From Trematomus loennbergii (taxonomy: Eukaryota > Chordata > Actinopteri > Perciformes > Nototheniidae), in assembly GCA_012861695.1 (NCBI GenBank), contig JAAOOA010000262.1:382501-446500 (forward strand): a stretch of DNA of 64,000 nt, in the 5' to 3' direction. Positions 1-12,650 of the stretch are shown one piece after another (positions within the stretch are counted from its first letter, which is position 1; every line of letters starts with the position of its first letter). Position numbers and translations under genes: made by a program. The notes under the pieces are model-generated. The model ran no database searches. It was not told the DNA's origin and saw only the letters and a list, made by a program, of their open reading frames with translations.

Positions 1-480
1 AAGAAAGTTATTACACGGCTTAGCTGAATACTCGATTCTGATTGGTCAATTTGGACATTCCGAAGGTCTGTTATTCTGTCGCTAACAGACCGTTACTAAG
101 GAGAACAGACTGTTGCTAAGGAGAACAAACCGCATTAGACGGACTATTTCTTCTTAGCAGAAGTAAGTAATGATAGCTTTAAAAAAATACATTTAAATCA
201 ATATTGAGAATTAAGGTGTTGGTTTATTTAGTATGTAGCCTTCTTTAATAACTTTTAAACTGGAAGGTATTTTAATATATAAAACACATCAATATTTAAA
301 TTATTAATTGAGTTGATTAATCATTTGTATTATTAACTTAGAAAATAAAAGTCACTACTAAATCTGTATATTTAATATGTTTCTAATTTGTTTTGTACAT
401 GTTTTCATATTGTGTACTCTATACTCTATATATATTTGTATTGTTAATAAGTATATATTTACTGTTTGTTTTTATTTCTG
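1..480. repeat. AT-rich flank with a short degenerate repeat
   Basis: Around 60-150 a short unit (AACAGACCGTTACTAAGGAG, with variants) occurs two to three times in tandem. Bases 41-57 share GATTGGTCAATTTGGAC with the hairpin region at 15436, suggesting both derive from the same dispersed repeat. The rest is AT-rich with no gene signal. Confidence 0.4.
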
Positions 481-499
481 ATTCATGTGCAATGCCTTT

Positions 500-670
500 T
501 TTACATGCTCCTGTAACAATATGTAAAGTAAATCTAATGGAGTGGAATATTTGCTGCTAATCCATTGGAGTACGAGTAAATAGAAGTACATAAAATGGAA
601 ATACTCCACTAAAGTACAAGTACCTTAAAAATGTACAATACTTGGATAAAAGTACTTTAAACACTGGGAA
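500..670. mobile_element. End fragment of a hAT-like dispersed repeat
   Basis: The stretch is dominated by AAGTAC words (AAAGTACAAGTACC, AAAAGTACTTTAAACACTGG) and ends in ACACTG. Read on the other strand it starts CAGTGTTTAAAGTACTTTT, the usual look of a common teleost hAT-derived repeat whose ends begin CAGTG. Only one end is recognisable here. Confidence 0.45.
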
Positions 671-2181
671 ATTAAGACCTTATTCAAACCCCCCTCAGTG
701 TTTGAAATTGTTTATTAAAGGTCGTCAATAAAGAGAGTGTGTTTGTATAACTTGTAGTAATTATGGGATAATGAACATCCATTCAAGAGGGGTCAAAGGT
801 CACCTGACAAACGTTGTTGTGTTTACACCTGTCTGTGTTTCCATGGCGCCCGACGTCACCCCACTGTTGATGCTCCTGTCGTCTGATTGGATGACTCGCC
901 GGCCTTTTGATAATTAAGCCACTTCTTCTTCTCTCTGCACGGCAATTAATGCTGACGTGAACCTCTCAAACACACAACGCCCACTATCGCCATGGTTACC
1001 CCATTCATTACCTGCGAGTTGCTAAAGCAGCTGGTTCTGCTGGTGTTTGCTCTGTTTAGGAATGTATGCATTTATTTGTATGTGTTTTCTTAAACAAATT
1101 TCCTTAAGGTCGGTTTCTTTACGCATTTTTAAATACATTTTGGATTTTGAATATATAATTACTTTAGTTGTTTCTAATAGAAAATGTAGACGGAAGAGTT
1201 GTAATCAGATGAAGGTTGTGATGATAATTGTCAGAATAATATATTATTATATAACTATACTTGTGTGCAGTGTAGTCATTTGAAATGTTCTTGAGTTGAC
1301 AGCAAATAAGAAATAAATAAAATAAATTAAGAAAAATGTAATAATACATTTAAAAGGAATACAAATTGTTATTTATTATTATTAATAATAATAAATAATA
1401 CAAATATTAATAAATACAAATTTAAAATAAAAATGATAATACTTTAAAATGATAATAATAATAATAATAAAAGTAATAATAATTTTTAAAAATACATAAA
1501 TATATTTATACAACACAATACATTTAGGCGGCTGCATATATGGAAAAATAAATATATGCCATAAAATTGCAACAAAAGGTTTCTCAACTGTTTTGTTTGT
1601 CCACTAGAACATTTTGGGGTCAAACCATATTTGCAGCTGACTGATTGTTATTATACAATAACAACAGTAACACAGAGCGTATGGGCAGCACATTTGTCTG
1701 CATCTTGTCTTGAGACAGAAATGTACTTTACAGTCGGTCATCTGCAGCACATGTATGGACATCAGACACACGAGCTCTGTGAAGCAGTGAAACCTCACCG
1801 AGCTGCCTGTCATAGAAATGTAAATACTGCTCTCACGCGTAGAGGCCGGAGAAGAAACATGGCTTTTCTCTAGCTTTGACTTTTCCTCAGGGCATAATAA
1901 TAATATCAGAGGCGACCATGAAAGAAAATAATGTTCCGTAATGTTTTCTCTGCAAGGAAACCTCATAACAGTATCTGTTGGAGGCGGAAATGTGCTGATA
2001 CTTTACATTGTGACTGAAGAACATGGAAGATGTAAGAGATGTGAACAATTTATTATATTTACAGCCTTAAGAACAAGAGCAGCATATAACCCACATGTTA
2101 GCTAACCTGCACCGGCTCCCAGTGTGTTTTAGGATTGATTTTAAAGTCATTTTCATGTAAATTATTCATTTTAAAACACAC
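671..2181. other. No gene seen; AT-rich non-coding with an ATT microsatellite
   Basis: An interrupted ATT/AAT tract lies at about 1368-1475. The segment 840-1020 is less AT-rich and contains TAATTAAGCC and GCAATTAATGC words of the kind seen in conserved non-coding DNA, but conservation cannot be judged here. Short open frames show no family features. Confidence 0.5.
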
Positions 2182-2536
2182 TTAAAGGGGCCCTATTATG
2201 CTTTTTATGGGTTTTCCCTTTCCTATAGTGTGTTTTATAGGTTTTAGTTTCATGTGAATGGTCTGCAAAGGCTACACAGCCTGAACTGCTTTGTTTACTT
2301 ATAGAACATAGTTACATCACATTGTCACACTCATGCTTCTATTGGCTAGCTCCAACACATAGTACGTGATAGGCTAAGGGGCAGGACATCTCTAAGGGAC
2401 CAATCACAACAGAGCAGGCCACTAACCAATCAGAGCAGACTGGGCTCTGGTTTCAGACAGAGGGTGAAAAGAGGTGCTGCAGCACAGACAGTATGAGAAA
2501 AATAAGAGCTTTTTGAACATTAAAGCATGGAGACAT
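2182..2536 (+). mobile_element. Left end of a TTAA-flanked non-autonomous element carrying the 57-bp array
   Basis: TTAA at 2182-2185 is followed by AGGGGCCCTATTATGC, close to the terminal sequence AGGGGACCTATCATGC of the elements at 20775 and 24268. About 120 bp immediately left of the array (from near 2325) match, in inverted orientation, the DNA right of the second array (45785-45985). The 57-bp tandem unit therefore sits inside copies of one dispersed element. TTAA flanks are typical of piggyBac-like transposons. No transposase is present, so the superfamily is a guess. Confidence 0.55.
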
Positions 2537-5500
2537 GTAGAGACACTACATACTGATATACACCTGAACATCAGCAGGAGAGGACTCTTTAAAGTAGAGA
2601 CACTACATACTGATATACACCTGAACATCAGCAGGAGAGGACTCTTTAAAGTAGAGACACTACATACTGATATACACCTGAACATCAGCAGGAGAGGACT
2701 CTTTAAAGTAGAGACACTACATACTGATATACACCTGAACATCAGCAGGAGAGGACTCTTTAAAGTAGAGACACTACATACTGATATACACCTGAACATC
2801 AGCAGGAGAGGACTCTTTAAAGTAGAGACACTACATACTGATATACACCTGAACATCAGCGAGAGGACTCTTTAAAGTAGAGACACTACATACTGATATA
2901 CACCTGAACATCAGCAGGAGAGGACTCTTTAAAGTAGAGACACTACATACTGATATACACCTGAACATCAGCAGGAGAGGACTCTTTAAAGTAGAGACAC
3001 TACATACTGATATACACCTGAACATCAGCAGGAGAGGACTCTTTAAAGTAGAGACACTACATACTGATATCACCTGAACATCAGCAGGAGAGGACTCTTT
3101 AAAGTAGAGACACTACATACTGATATACACCTGAACATCAGCAGGAGAGGACTCTTTAAAGTAGAGACACTACATACTGATATACACCTGAACATCAGCA
3201 GGAGAGGACTCTTTAAAGTAGAGACACTACATACTGATATACACCTGAACATCAGCAGGAGAGGACTCTTTAAAGTAGAGACACTACATACTGATATACA
3301 CCTGAACATCAGCAGGAGAGGACTCTTTAAAGTAGAGACACTACATACTGATATACACCTGAACATCAGCAGGAGAGGACTCTTTAAAGTAGAGACACTA
3401 CATACTGATATACACCTGAACATCAGCAGGAGAGGACTCTTTAAAGTAGAGACACTACATACTGATATACACCTGAACATCAGCAGGAGAGGACTCTTTA
3501 AAGTAGAGACACTACATACTGATATACACCTGAACATCAGCAGGAGAGGACTCTTTAAAGTAGAGACACTACATACTGATATGAACCTGAACATCAGCAG
3601 GAGAGGACTCTTTAAAGTAGAGACACTACATACTGATATACACCTGAACATCAGCAGGAGAGGACTCTTTAAAGTAGAGACACTACATACTGATATACAC
3701 CTGAACATCAGCAGGAGAGGACTCTTTAAAGTAGAGACACTACATACTGATATACACCTGAACATCAGCAGGAGAGGACTCTTTAAAGTAGAGACACTAC
3801 ATACTGATATACACCTGAACATCAGCAGGAGAGGACTCTTTAAAGTAGAGACACTACATACTGATATACACCTGAACATCAGCAGGAGAGGACTCTTTAA
3901 AGTAGAGACACTACATACTGATATACACCTGAACATCAGCAGGAGAGGACTCTTTAAAGTAGAGACACTACATACTGATATACACCTGAACATCAGCAGG
4001 AGAGGACTCTTTAAAGTAGAGACACTACATACTGATATACACCTGAACATCAGCAGGAGAGGACTCTTTAAAGTAGAGACACTACATACTGATATACACC
4101 TGAACATCAGCAGGAGAGGACTCTTTAAAGTAGAGACACTACATACTGATATACACCTGACATCAGCAGGAAGGACTCTTTAAAGTAGAGACACTACATA
4201 CTGATATACACCTGAACATCAGCAGGAGAGGACTCTTTAAAGTAGAGACACTACATACTGATATACACCTGAACATCAGCAGGAGAGGACTCTTTAAAGT
4301 AGAGACACTACATACTGATATACACCTGAACATCAGCAGGAGAGGACTCTTTAAAGTAGAGACACTACATACTGATATACACCTGAACATCAGCAGGAGA
4401 GGACTCTTTAAAGTAGAGACACTACATACTGATATACACCTGAACATCAGCAGGAGAGGACTCTTTAAAGTAGAGACACTACATACTGATATACACCTGA
4501 ACATCAGCAGGAGAGGACTCTTTAAAGTAGAGACACTACATACTGATATACACCTGAACATCAGAGGGAGACTCTTTAAAGGAGAGACACTACATACTGA
4601 TATACACCTGAACATCATCAGGAGAGGACTCTTTAAAGTAGAGACACTACATACTGATATACACCTGAACATCAGCAGGAGAGGACTCTTTAAAGTAGAG
4701 ACACTACATACTGATATACACCTGAACATCAGCAGGAGAGGACTCTTTAAAGTTGAGACACTACATACTGATATATACCTGAACATCAGCAGAGAGGACT
4801 CTTTAAAGTAGAGACACTACTGATATACACCTGAACATCAGCAGGAGAGGACTCTTTAAAGTAGAGACACTACATACTGATATACACCTGAACATCAGCA
4901 GGAGAGGACTCTTTAAAGTAGAGACACTACATGCTGATATGAACCTGAACATCAGCAGGAAAGGACTCTTTAAAGCAGAGACACTACATACTGATATACA
5001 CCTGAACATCAGCAGGAGAGGACTCTTTAAAGCAGAGACACTACATACTGATATACACCTGAACATCAGCAGGAGAGGACTCTTTAAAGTAGAGACACTA
5101 CATACTGATATGAACCTGAACATCAGCAGGAGAGGACTCTTTAAAGTAGAGACACTACATGCTGATATGAACCTGAACATCAGCAGGAGAGGACTCTTTA
5201 AAGTAGAGACACTACATGCTGATATGACACCTGAACATCAGCAGGAGAGGACTCTTTAAAGTAGAGACACTACATGCTGATATACCCTGAACATCAGCAG
5301 GAGATACTCTTTAAAGTAGAGACACTACATACTGATATACACCTGAACATCAGCAGGAGAGGACTCTTTAAAGTAGAGACACTACATACTGATATACACC
5401 TGAACATCAGCAGGAGAGGACTCTTTAAAGTAGATACACTACATACTGATATACACCTGAACATCAGCAGGAGAGGACTCTTTAAAGTAGAGACACTACA

Positions 5501-6937
5501 TACTGATATACACCTGAACATCAGCAGGAGAGGACTCTTTAAAGTAGAGACACTACATACTGATATACACCTGAACATCAGCAGGAGAGGACTCTTTAAA
5601 GTAGAGACACTACATACTGATATACACCTGAACATCAGCAGGAGAGGACTCTTTAAAGTAGAGACACTACATACTGATATACACCTGAACATCAGCAGGG
5701 ACTCTTTAAAGTAGAGACACTACATACTGATATACACCTGAACATCAGCAGGAGAGGACTCTTTAAAGTAGAGACACTACATACTGATATACACCTGAAC
5801 ATCAGCAGGAGAGGACTCTTTAAAGTAGAGACACTACATACTGATATACACCTGAACATCAGCAGGAGAGGACTCTTTAAAGCAGAGACACTACATACTG
5901 ATATACACCTGAACATCAGCAGGAGAGGACTCTTTAAAGTAGAGACACTACATGCTGATATGAACCTGAACATCAGCAGGAGAGGACTCTTTAAAGTAGA
6001 GACACTACATGCTGATATGAACCTGAACATCAGCAGGAGAGGACTCTTTAAAGTAGAGACACTACATGCTGATATGAACCTGAACATCAGCAGGAGAGGA
6101 CTCTTTAAAGTAGAGACACTACATGCTGATATGAACCTGAACATCAGCAGGAGATACTCTTTAAAGTAGAGACACTACATACTGATATACACCTGAACAT
6201 CAGCAGGAGAGGACTCTTTAAAGTAGAGACACTACATACTGATATACACCTGAACATCAGCAGGAGAGGACTCTTTAAAGTAGATACACTACATACTGAT
6301 ATACACCTGAACATCAGCAGGAGAGGACTCTTTAAAGTAGAGACACTACATACTGATATACACCTGAACATCAGCAGGAGAGGACTCTTTAAAGTAGAGA
6401 CACTACATACTGATATACACCTGAACATCAGCAGGAGAGGACTCTTTAAAGTAGAGACACTACATACTGATATACACCTGAACATCAGCAGGAGAGGACT
6501 CTTTAAAGTAGAGACACTACATACTGATATACACCTGAACATCAGCAGGAGAGGACTCTTTAAAGTAGAGACACTACATACTGATATACACCTGAACATC
6601 AGCAGGAGAGGACTCTTTAAAGTAGAGACACTACATACTGATATACACCTGAACATCAGCAGGAGAGGACTCTTTAAAGTAGAGACACTACATACTGATA
6701 TACACCTGAACATCAGCAGGAGAGGACTCTTTAAAGTAGAGACACTACATACTGATATACACCTGAACATCAGCAGGAGAGGACTCTTTAAAGTAGAGAC
6801 ACTACATACTGATATGAACCTGAACATCAGGAGAGGACTCTTTAAAGTAGAGACACTACATACTGATATGAACCTGAACATCAGCAGGAGAGGACTCTTT
6901 AAAGTAGAGACACTACATCCTGATGAACCTGAACATG
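2537..6937 (+). repeat. 57-bp minisatellite array 1 (~77 units)
   Basis: The unit begins GTAGAGACACTACATACTGA and ends GAGAGGACTCTTTAAA, 57 bp in total. Most copies are near identical. Variant copies (CATGCTGATATGAACCTG instead of CATACTGATATACACCTG) cluster at about 4927-5240 and 5940-6150, showing local homogenisation of subtypes. Several copies lack one or a few bases (for example near 2858, 3069, 4158, 4563, 4815). Because 57 is a multiple of three and the unit has stop-free frames on both strands, long open frames arise automatically; they are not genes. Confidence 0.97.
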
Positions 6938-8498
6938 ACCAGCCCTTTAAGGGTTCAGGATTGTCCTGCAGTAATAATGATTGTGTTTTTGTGTTGTTTT
7001 CCTTAATGGCCTCTTTGATCCTCTGCTGCTGTTTTTTTTTTAATACAACCCTCCCTAAAAATAAGAAAATCAGCAGCTCAGCCTTTTTTTACTTTCCACA
7101 ATTCCCTGTTTTAGAATTCCCTTCCCAAGGCTATAAGAGATAAAAGCTCTGGAACATTTTAAACGACAATTGAAAACGTGTTTATTCAGCATTTCTCTAA
7201 ATTGTTATTCCTCCCTCTGCCTTTTCCGTCTTATAGTTTGCAAAGGGAATTGGGCAATGCATTTATTAGTAGTAACGTAGTCTGTGTTCAACAATATATG
7301 ATGGATACATGACTTTTTACTCATTTTCAAAAACATATGAAATGTTATATATTTAGGTTTTGATTACTTTTATTTTTTTTTAGCCTTTTACATTTTTGTC
7401 ATAAAATAATAACAACAGAGCTGCTGTATTCACTCACACAGAAAGGGAAATAAATACATAATAATTAACAAATACAATAAATAAACATGAATACAAAAAA
7501 TAAATTAGTAAGGCTCAAAATATAACTGTATAACATAATGGTTATTACAAAAATATTCTCTTAAGTCTACAAGCTTGGAAACTGCATTGTTACTGCGATT
7601 AGTTGTCCATTGATCATCAGTTAAATCCAAATCAATATTGTATTTATTCATTTATTTCATCTTTTTGTTTCCCTTTATGTAAGGCTTTATTTACTTAGTT
7701 GTTTATCTGCTTTTTAACTGTCTTTTACAGTGGATATTTCTCACTCTACCTTTGATACAAACTGATGTTACAACTGTATACTATTGCAAAACCCAGTAAA
7801 AAATTGATAAAGTTTGCAGGTTACTATAATAAACCCAAATAAAAACCTGCCAACACGACCCCTCTCCTCCTCTCTCCCTCTCCGCCTTACTTCCTCCATC
7901 TTTTGTGTTGCAGGTCATCCGGCTAACGGGTTAATTAGCCGGATGAAGAGGAAATGTCAGGCTCACTGGCTGCGGTTTGACTTCCTGGACGGGAAGTCGG
8001 AGGTCGCCGGCTGGTTTACTGAACCTCTTCCCTCTCACCTTTATCTAAATGTCACCCAGGAACCATTAGCGTGGGCTTGTGCCAGGGGACGCTTCAAGTG
8101 GCGGACTGAAGGTGAGGCGTCCTCTCCGTCGCTAATGGACCCATCGACCCCCGTGATTCGCTGCTGAACGCTCAACCAGCGGGAAACCAAGGCAAGAGGA
8201 ATCCTCACTTCCTGTTTCTGCATTCAAGGCTTCTGCGATTACAATTTTCCAAAAGGCGGTTCGTTTAGCATGAAACACTTGAAATAACTTAAGGATACCT
8301 AAACATTTCAGATGTGTGTTTCTCACACTGCACTGTAACTTTAATTCGTGTACCTTTGTTATTCATGTTTTATTATCTTTGCTTTTAAATTAGTGTTTTT
8401 AAATGTCATGTTATAATATGTTTCTTAACCTGTTAAGCCTGTTTTTCAGGTTTCAGGCTCGAAAATGACATGCCCAAAACAAATGCTCTGAATGTCTT
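6938..8498. other. Non-coding interval with one exon-like GC-rich island
   Basis: Mostly AT-rich DNA. A GC-richer island at about 7850-8170 is preceded by a pyrimidine tract ending TTGTGTTGCAG (7913) and contains GAAG|GTGAGG near 8111, so it looks like an exon of ~198 bp, with one stop-free frame through it. No protein family was recognised. It may equally be a conserved regulatory block. Confidence 0.3.
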
Positions 8499-8575
8499 TC
8501 ATTTTGTAAAGCACTTTGAATTGCCTTGTGTTGAAAGGTGCGATATAAATAAACTTGCCTTGCCTTGCGAAAAAC
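8495..8575 (+). mobile_element. 3' tail of a LINE (L2-like)
   Basis: AAAGCACTTTGAATTGCCTTGTG… followed by GATATAAATAAACTTGCC with repeated CTTGC is the common 3' tail of fish L2-type retroposons. The same tail occurs at 17757-17808. Only the tail is present. Confidence 0.6.
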
Positions 8576-9030
8576 GGTTAATATCAGTGTCGTTCAAAAC
8601 TGTTACGGATCATAGGCTTTCTTTATCAGGAAGGTTAAAAATGATGTTATGAAAATAATCATTTTAATTGCATGGGCAACTAAATGTAGTTATATGATAA
8701 ATGAAAGAAAGAAAATGAATAAATCAAGAGAGTATTAGAAAAATACTTGCAGTTATTGGAAACTTTATCAGGAAAAAAATATATAATAACATTTTATTAC
8801 ATTATTTTAAAACCAAGGGCGACACCATTGTGGGAAAATGCTACTACTACGTACTCAACCTCATAATGGTATCTGAGATGGTACCAACATCACTATAACA
8901 TCATTACTGTATCAGAGGCTTGACTTATTGTAGTTTCTTAATGGATATACATGATCCCCAGAGGATGAACCCTTGATGTTTACCCATTTTGGTTTAGTCT
9001 TTTGGTCTATTTACTCATACTATAGCAATA

Positions 9031-9206
9031 TCATTACATTACATTACATGTTAGATGCTTTTATCCAAAGCGACTTACATACTCAATACTGTGAGCAATC
9101 CCCACTGGAGCAATTTGGGGTGAAGTGTCTCAGGGACACAACGACATGCTGACTGCAGTGGGGTTTGAACCTGTGCTCCCCTGATCCAAACACCAACGCA
9201 CAACCC
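9031..9206 (-). mobile_element. SINE/L2-tailed retroposon, reverse orientation
   Basis: Read on the minus strand it ends AGTCGCTTTGGATAAAAGC followed by ATGTAATG repeats (TTACATTACATTACATG on the plus strand), the typical teleost L2-type tail. GGTTTGAACCTG at about 9162 resembles a tRNA-type box B. No target-site duplication was established. Confidence 0.65.
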
Positions 9207-9952
9207 ACTGCTGTTATTTCCTCCTTCAAAAACAGGAGGAAAATCCCAGGAGTGTTCATCAAAACAAAATGAGAGTATGTGTGTTAACTGATGCCAAATT
9301 AACCCGAGCAAACGAGGCCAAATTCATAAATTAGCACATGACCTTTTTGCAACACACCCGGAAACCCTTTTTGATGAATCTGCACCATTAACAGTCATTT
9401 TCGGAGAAGAGTGCATCAATTCGATTCAATGGATTGAACCGAATGCATATCCAAAAAGAATGTCCTGCTTTAGTGCAGTGGTTATAATTAGCTTTATATT
9501 ATTTAGAAACACGGTTAACGCACCATTGTTGCAGCCAATATGAAATAAAGGAAAAATGAATGTCAGCATACAATGAACAATATTACATTCAATCAACACC
9601 CCACTGCTGCCCATTACATCACATTCGCTTCTTTACACGGGGAGAGAATAAGGCTAATTGCTGGTGCTCATAGTTAGCTGCTTCTTCATAATGTGACTCA
9701 TTACAAGCCTTTTCAATCGTTTGTTCCAGAGCAAATGTTGTTTGGTGCTTTTATATCAGAGAGCAGATTAAATCATTGAGTGTTGTTGCTGCACATGTTT
9801 GGCTGATTGAACACAGATAGAGGATTAGAAAAGAGGGATATTCAATACAGGCAAGCAAACTTTATTTATATACAGAGAGACAGAAAAACATTTTAAAAAA
9901 TGATACATACACACAAGTGCCCCCTTTTTTTTTACTCCATGCTTTCAGCCTC

Positions 9953-11010
9953 ATGCTAACGTCAGAATGCTAACGTCACTATGCTAACGTCACTATGCTA
10001 ACGTCACTATGCTAGCAGATGTCAGGATGCTATATAAGAAAGGATTAATCCAAAAACAGACATGCGAGAAAAACGTTTTCATCCCATGCTAAAGTCAGTA
10101 TGCTAACGTAAGTATGCTAGCGTCAGTATGCTAGCGTCAGTATGCTAGCGTCAGTATGCTAGCGTCAGTATGCTAGCGTCAGTATGCTAACGTCAGTATG
10201 CTAGCGTCAGTATGCCTAGTCAGTATGCTAGCGTAAGTATGCTAGCGTCAGTATGCTAGCGTCAGTATGCTAGCGTCAGTATGCTAACATCAGTATGCTA
10301 GCGTCAGTATGCTAACGTCAGTATGCTAGCGTCAGTATGCTAGCGTCAGTATGCTAACGTCAGTATGCTAGCGTCAGTATGCTAGCGTCAGTATGCTAGC
10401 GTCAGTATGCTAGCGTCAGTATGCTAACGTCAGTATGCTAGCGTCAGTATGCTAGCGTCAGTATGCTAGCGTCAGTATGCTAGCGTCAGTATGATAGCGT
10501 CAGTATGCTAACGTAAGTATGCTAGCGTCAGTATGCTAGCGTCAGTATGCTAGCGTAAGTATGCTAGCGTCAGTATGCTAGCGTCAGTATGCTAACGTAA
10601 GTATGCTAGCGTCAGTATGCTAACGTAAGTATGCTAGCGTCAGTATGCTAGCGTCAGTATGCTAACATCAGTATGCTAGCGTCAGTATGCTAACGTCAGT
10701 ATGCTAGCGTCAGTATGCTAGCGTCAGTATGCTAGCGTCAGTATGCTAGCGTCAGTATGCTAGCGTCAGTATGCTAGGGTCAGTATGCTAGCGTCAGTAT
10801 GCTAGCATCAGTATGCTAGCGTGAGTATGCTATCGTCAGTATGCTAGCGTCAGTATGCTAGCGTCAGTATGCTAGCGTCAGTATGCTAGCGTCAGTATGC
10901 TAACGTAAGTATGCTAGCGTCAGTATGCTAGCGTCAGTATGCTAGCGTCAGTATGCTAGCGTCACTAAGCGAACGTAACTATGCTAACGTCACTATGCTA
11001 ACATGCTGAT
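9953..11010. repeat. 14-bp minisatellite (GTCAGTATGCTAGC), main block
   Basis: Tandem copies of a 14-bp unit, with GCTAGC/GCTAAC and GTCAGT/GTAAGT/GTCACT variants, run from 9953. A ~75-bp non-repeat spacer (about 10014-10090) interrupts them, and they continue to about 11010, roughly 65 copies in the main run. GCTAGC is palindromic and the array can pair with itself at short range. Confidence 0.95.
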
Positions 11011-11586
11011 GTTGAAGTTTACACCCAAAAATTATAATTTGTATATCAATTGCTCAACCTGTTACATTGGATGCATAAAAAAACAACCAATTAATGATTA
11101 AAAAACCTGATTAATTGAATTAAACTCGGTGTAGAAGGACAATAGCGCGGGGGGATGCTAGCATGAGATTGTTTATGTGGAAATGATGTAAATAGTAAGG
11201 TCGTAGTGAAAGGTAATGTGTTTGTGAAGTAGCATCTGACTGGATAACTGAGACTTTGATCCTTCTGCAAGAGTTATTTGATGTTTTAATAAAGTGTTGC
11301 TGTTGTTAAACAGTTATTGTTTACTTCAATTAATCAAGACTTGTCAACGTTTTTTTCCAATGCTCACTGTGGAGACAAAAAGTTTTCTTCATAAATTCAA
11401 GGTAATGGGATAAACAATTAAGATAATAATGGTTGAAATGTTTAAAAATGTTCTCCATATTAGAATGCTTTCATTTGGTAATTAACATTTAACATCAGAT
11501 ACAGCAAAGGCTCATGGGAAATGTCATTATTTTTGAAGGTATTTAGTCAAAACAAATTGTGCTGGATAAAACAAACTGAGGATTGC

Positions 11587-12300
11587 CAAAATATTTACAA
11601 TTTGGCATGAGGGAACGTGAACATGTCAGAGCAATCTACCCAAGAGTTGTCGAGATATTTCACTCCAAACCACCAATAGTAACCTCAAGGTGGCGCTAAT
11701 AGAGAGAAAAACGTTTTCATCCCATGCTAAAGTCAGTATGCTAACGTAAGTATGCTAGCGTCAGTAAGCTAGCATCAGTATGCTAGCGTCAGTATGCTAG
11801 CGTCAGTATGCTAGCGTCAGTATGCTAGCGTGAGTATGCTATCATCAGTATGCTAGCGTCAGTATGCTAGCGTCAGTATGCTAGCGTCAGTATGCTAGCA
11901 TCAGTATGCTAGCGTCAGTATGCTAACGTAAGTATGCTAGCAGATGTCAGGATGCTATATAAGAAAGGATTAATCCAAAAACAGAGAAACAGACATGCGA
12001 GAAAAACGTTTTCATCCCATGCTAAAGTCAGTATGCTAACGTCAGTATGCTAACGTAAGTATGCTAGCGTCAGTATGCTAGCGTCAGTATGCTAACGTCA
12101 GTATGCTAGCGTCAGTATGAGAAATCGCCAAAGTCAGATGGCTTCATCGTCTGCTGACAATAATGGCTGTACCAAATTTCATGGAGATCCGTCCAACAGT
12201 TGTTAAGATATTTCACTCTGGAACAAAGTGGTGGACAAACTGACCAATAAACAATCCGTTAGCATGGCTATAAAAACAAATGATACCTCAACTCCACCAC
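11587..12300. repeat. Dispersed repeat interrupted by further 14-bp minisatellite blocks
   Basis: Bases 11587-11705 (…GTTGTCGAGATATTTCACTCC…GGTGGCGCTAAT) and 12120-12300 (…CCAAATTTCATGGAGATCC…GTTAAGATATTTCACTCTGG…) look like the two sides of one widespread teleost repeat. Between them lie two more blocks of the 14-bp unit (about 11723-11948 and 12018-12119). A spacer between them, containing GATGCTATATAAGAAAGG and CGTTTTCATCCCATGC, duplicates the spacer at 10018-10090. The array thus spread by segmental duplication. Confidence 0.7.
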
Positions 12301-12596
12301 AGAGCCTTCATTATTATCAACTTCCGCAGAGGTTAATTATTTATACTCTCTGGAGTTAATCTAATTTTAAACTGTGTTTGTGTGCAAGCAATTTGTCCCT
12401 CTTTCATACCGCATTAATTGTCACAGCTTCTGTATTTTTTCATTTCATTGTTCTTCTTCTGTCACACTGAAATAAACACTGTAATTCCTATTCATTTCAC
12501 ATACTATTTTTTCATTTATTGGTGCATTGAATCCCCGTCGTAGCTATGTGATGTTTCTTCTGTGGTTTCGTGTTACCGTTTGTTGCTTCAACATGC

Positions 12597-12650
12597 CGAT
12601 TTCCCCCCAAGGGATCAATAAAGTTCCATCTGATCTTATCGATAGATTGT
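12597..12650 (+). mobile_element. LINE-type 3' tail (GGGATCAATAAAGT)
   Basis: TTTCCCCCCAAGGGATCAATAAAGT followed by ATCT/TATC repeats is a common fish retroposon tail. A reverse-oriented relative with GATAAGATAAGATAAG lies at 54174-54305. Confidence 0.5.

Noticed and set aside
2537..6937. CRISPR-like array
   Set aside because: Units are directly adjacent with no unique spacers, and the window is vertebrate DNA.
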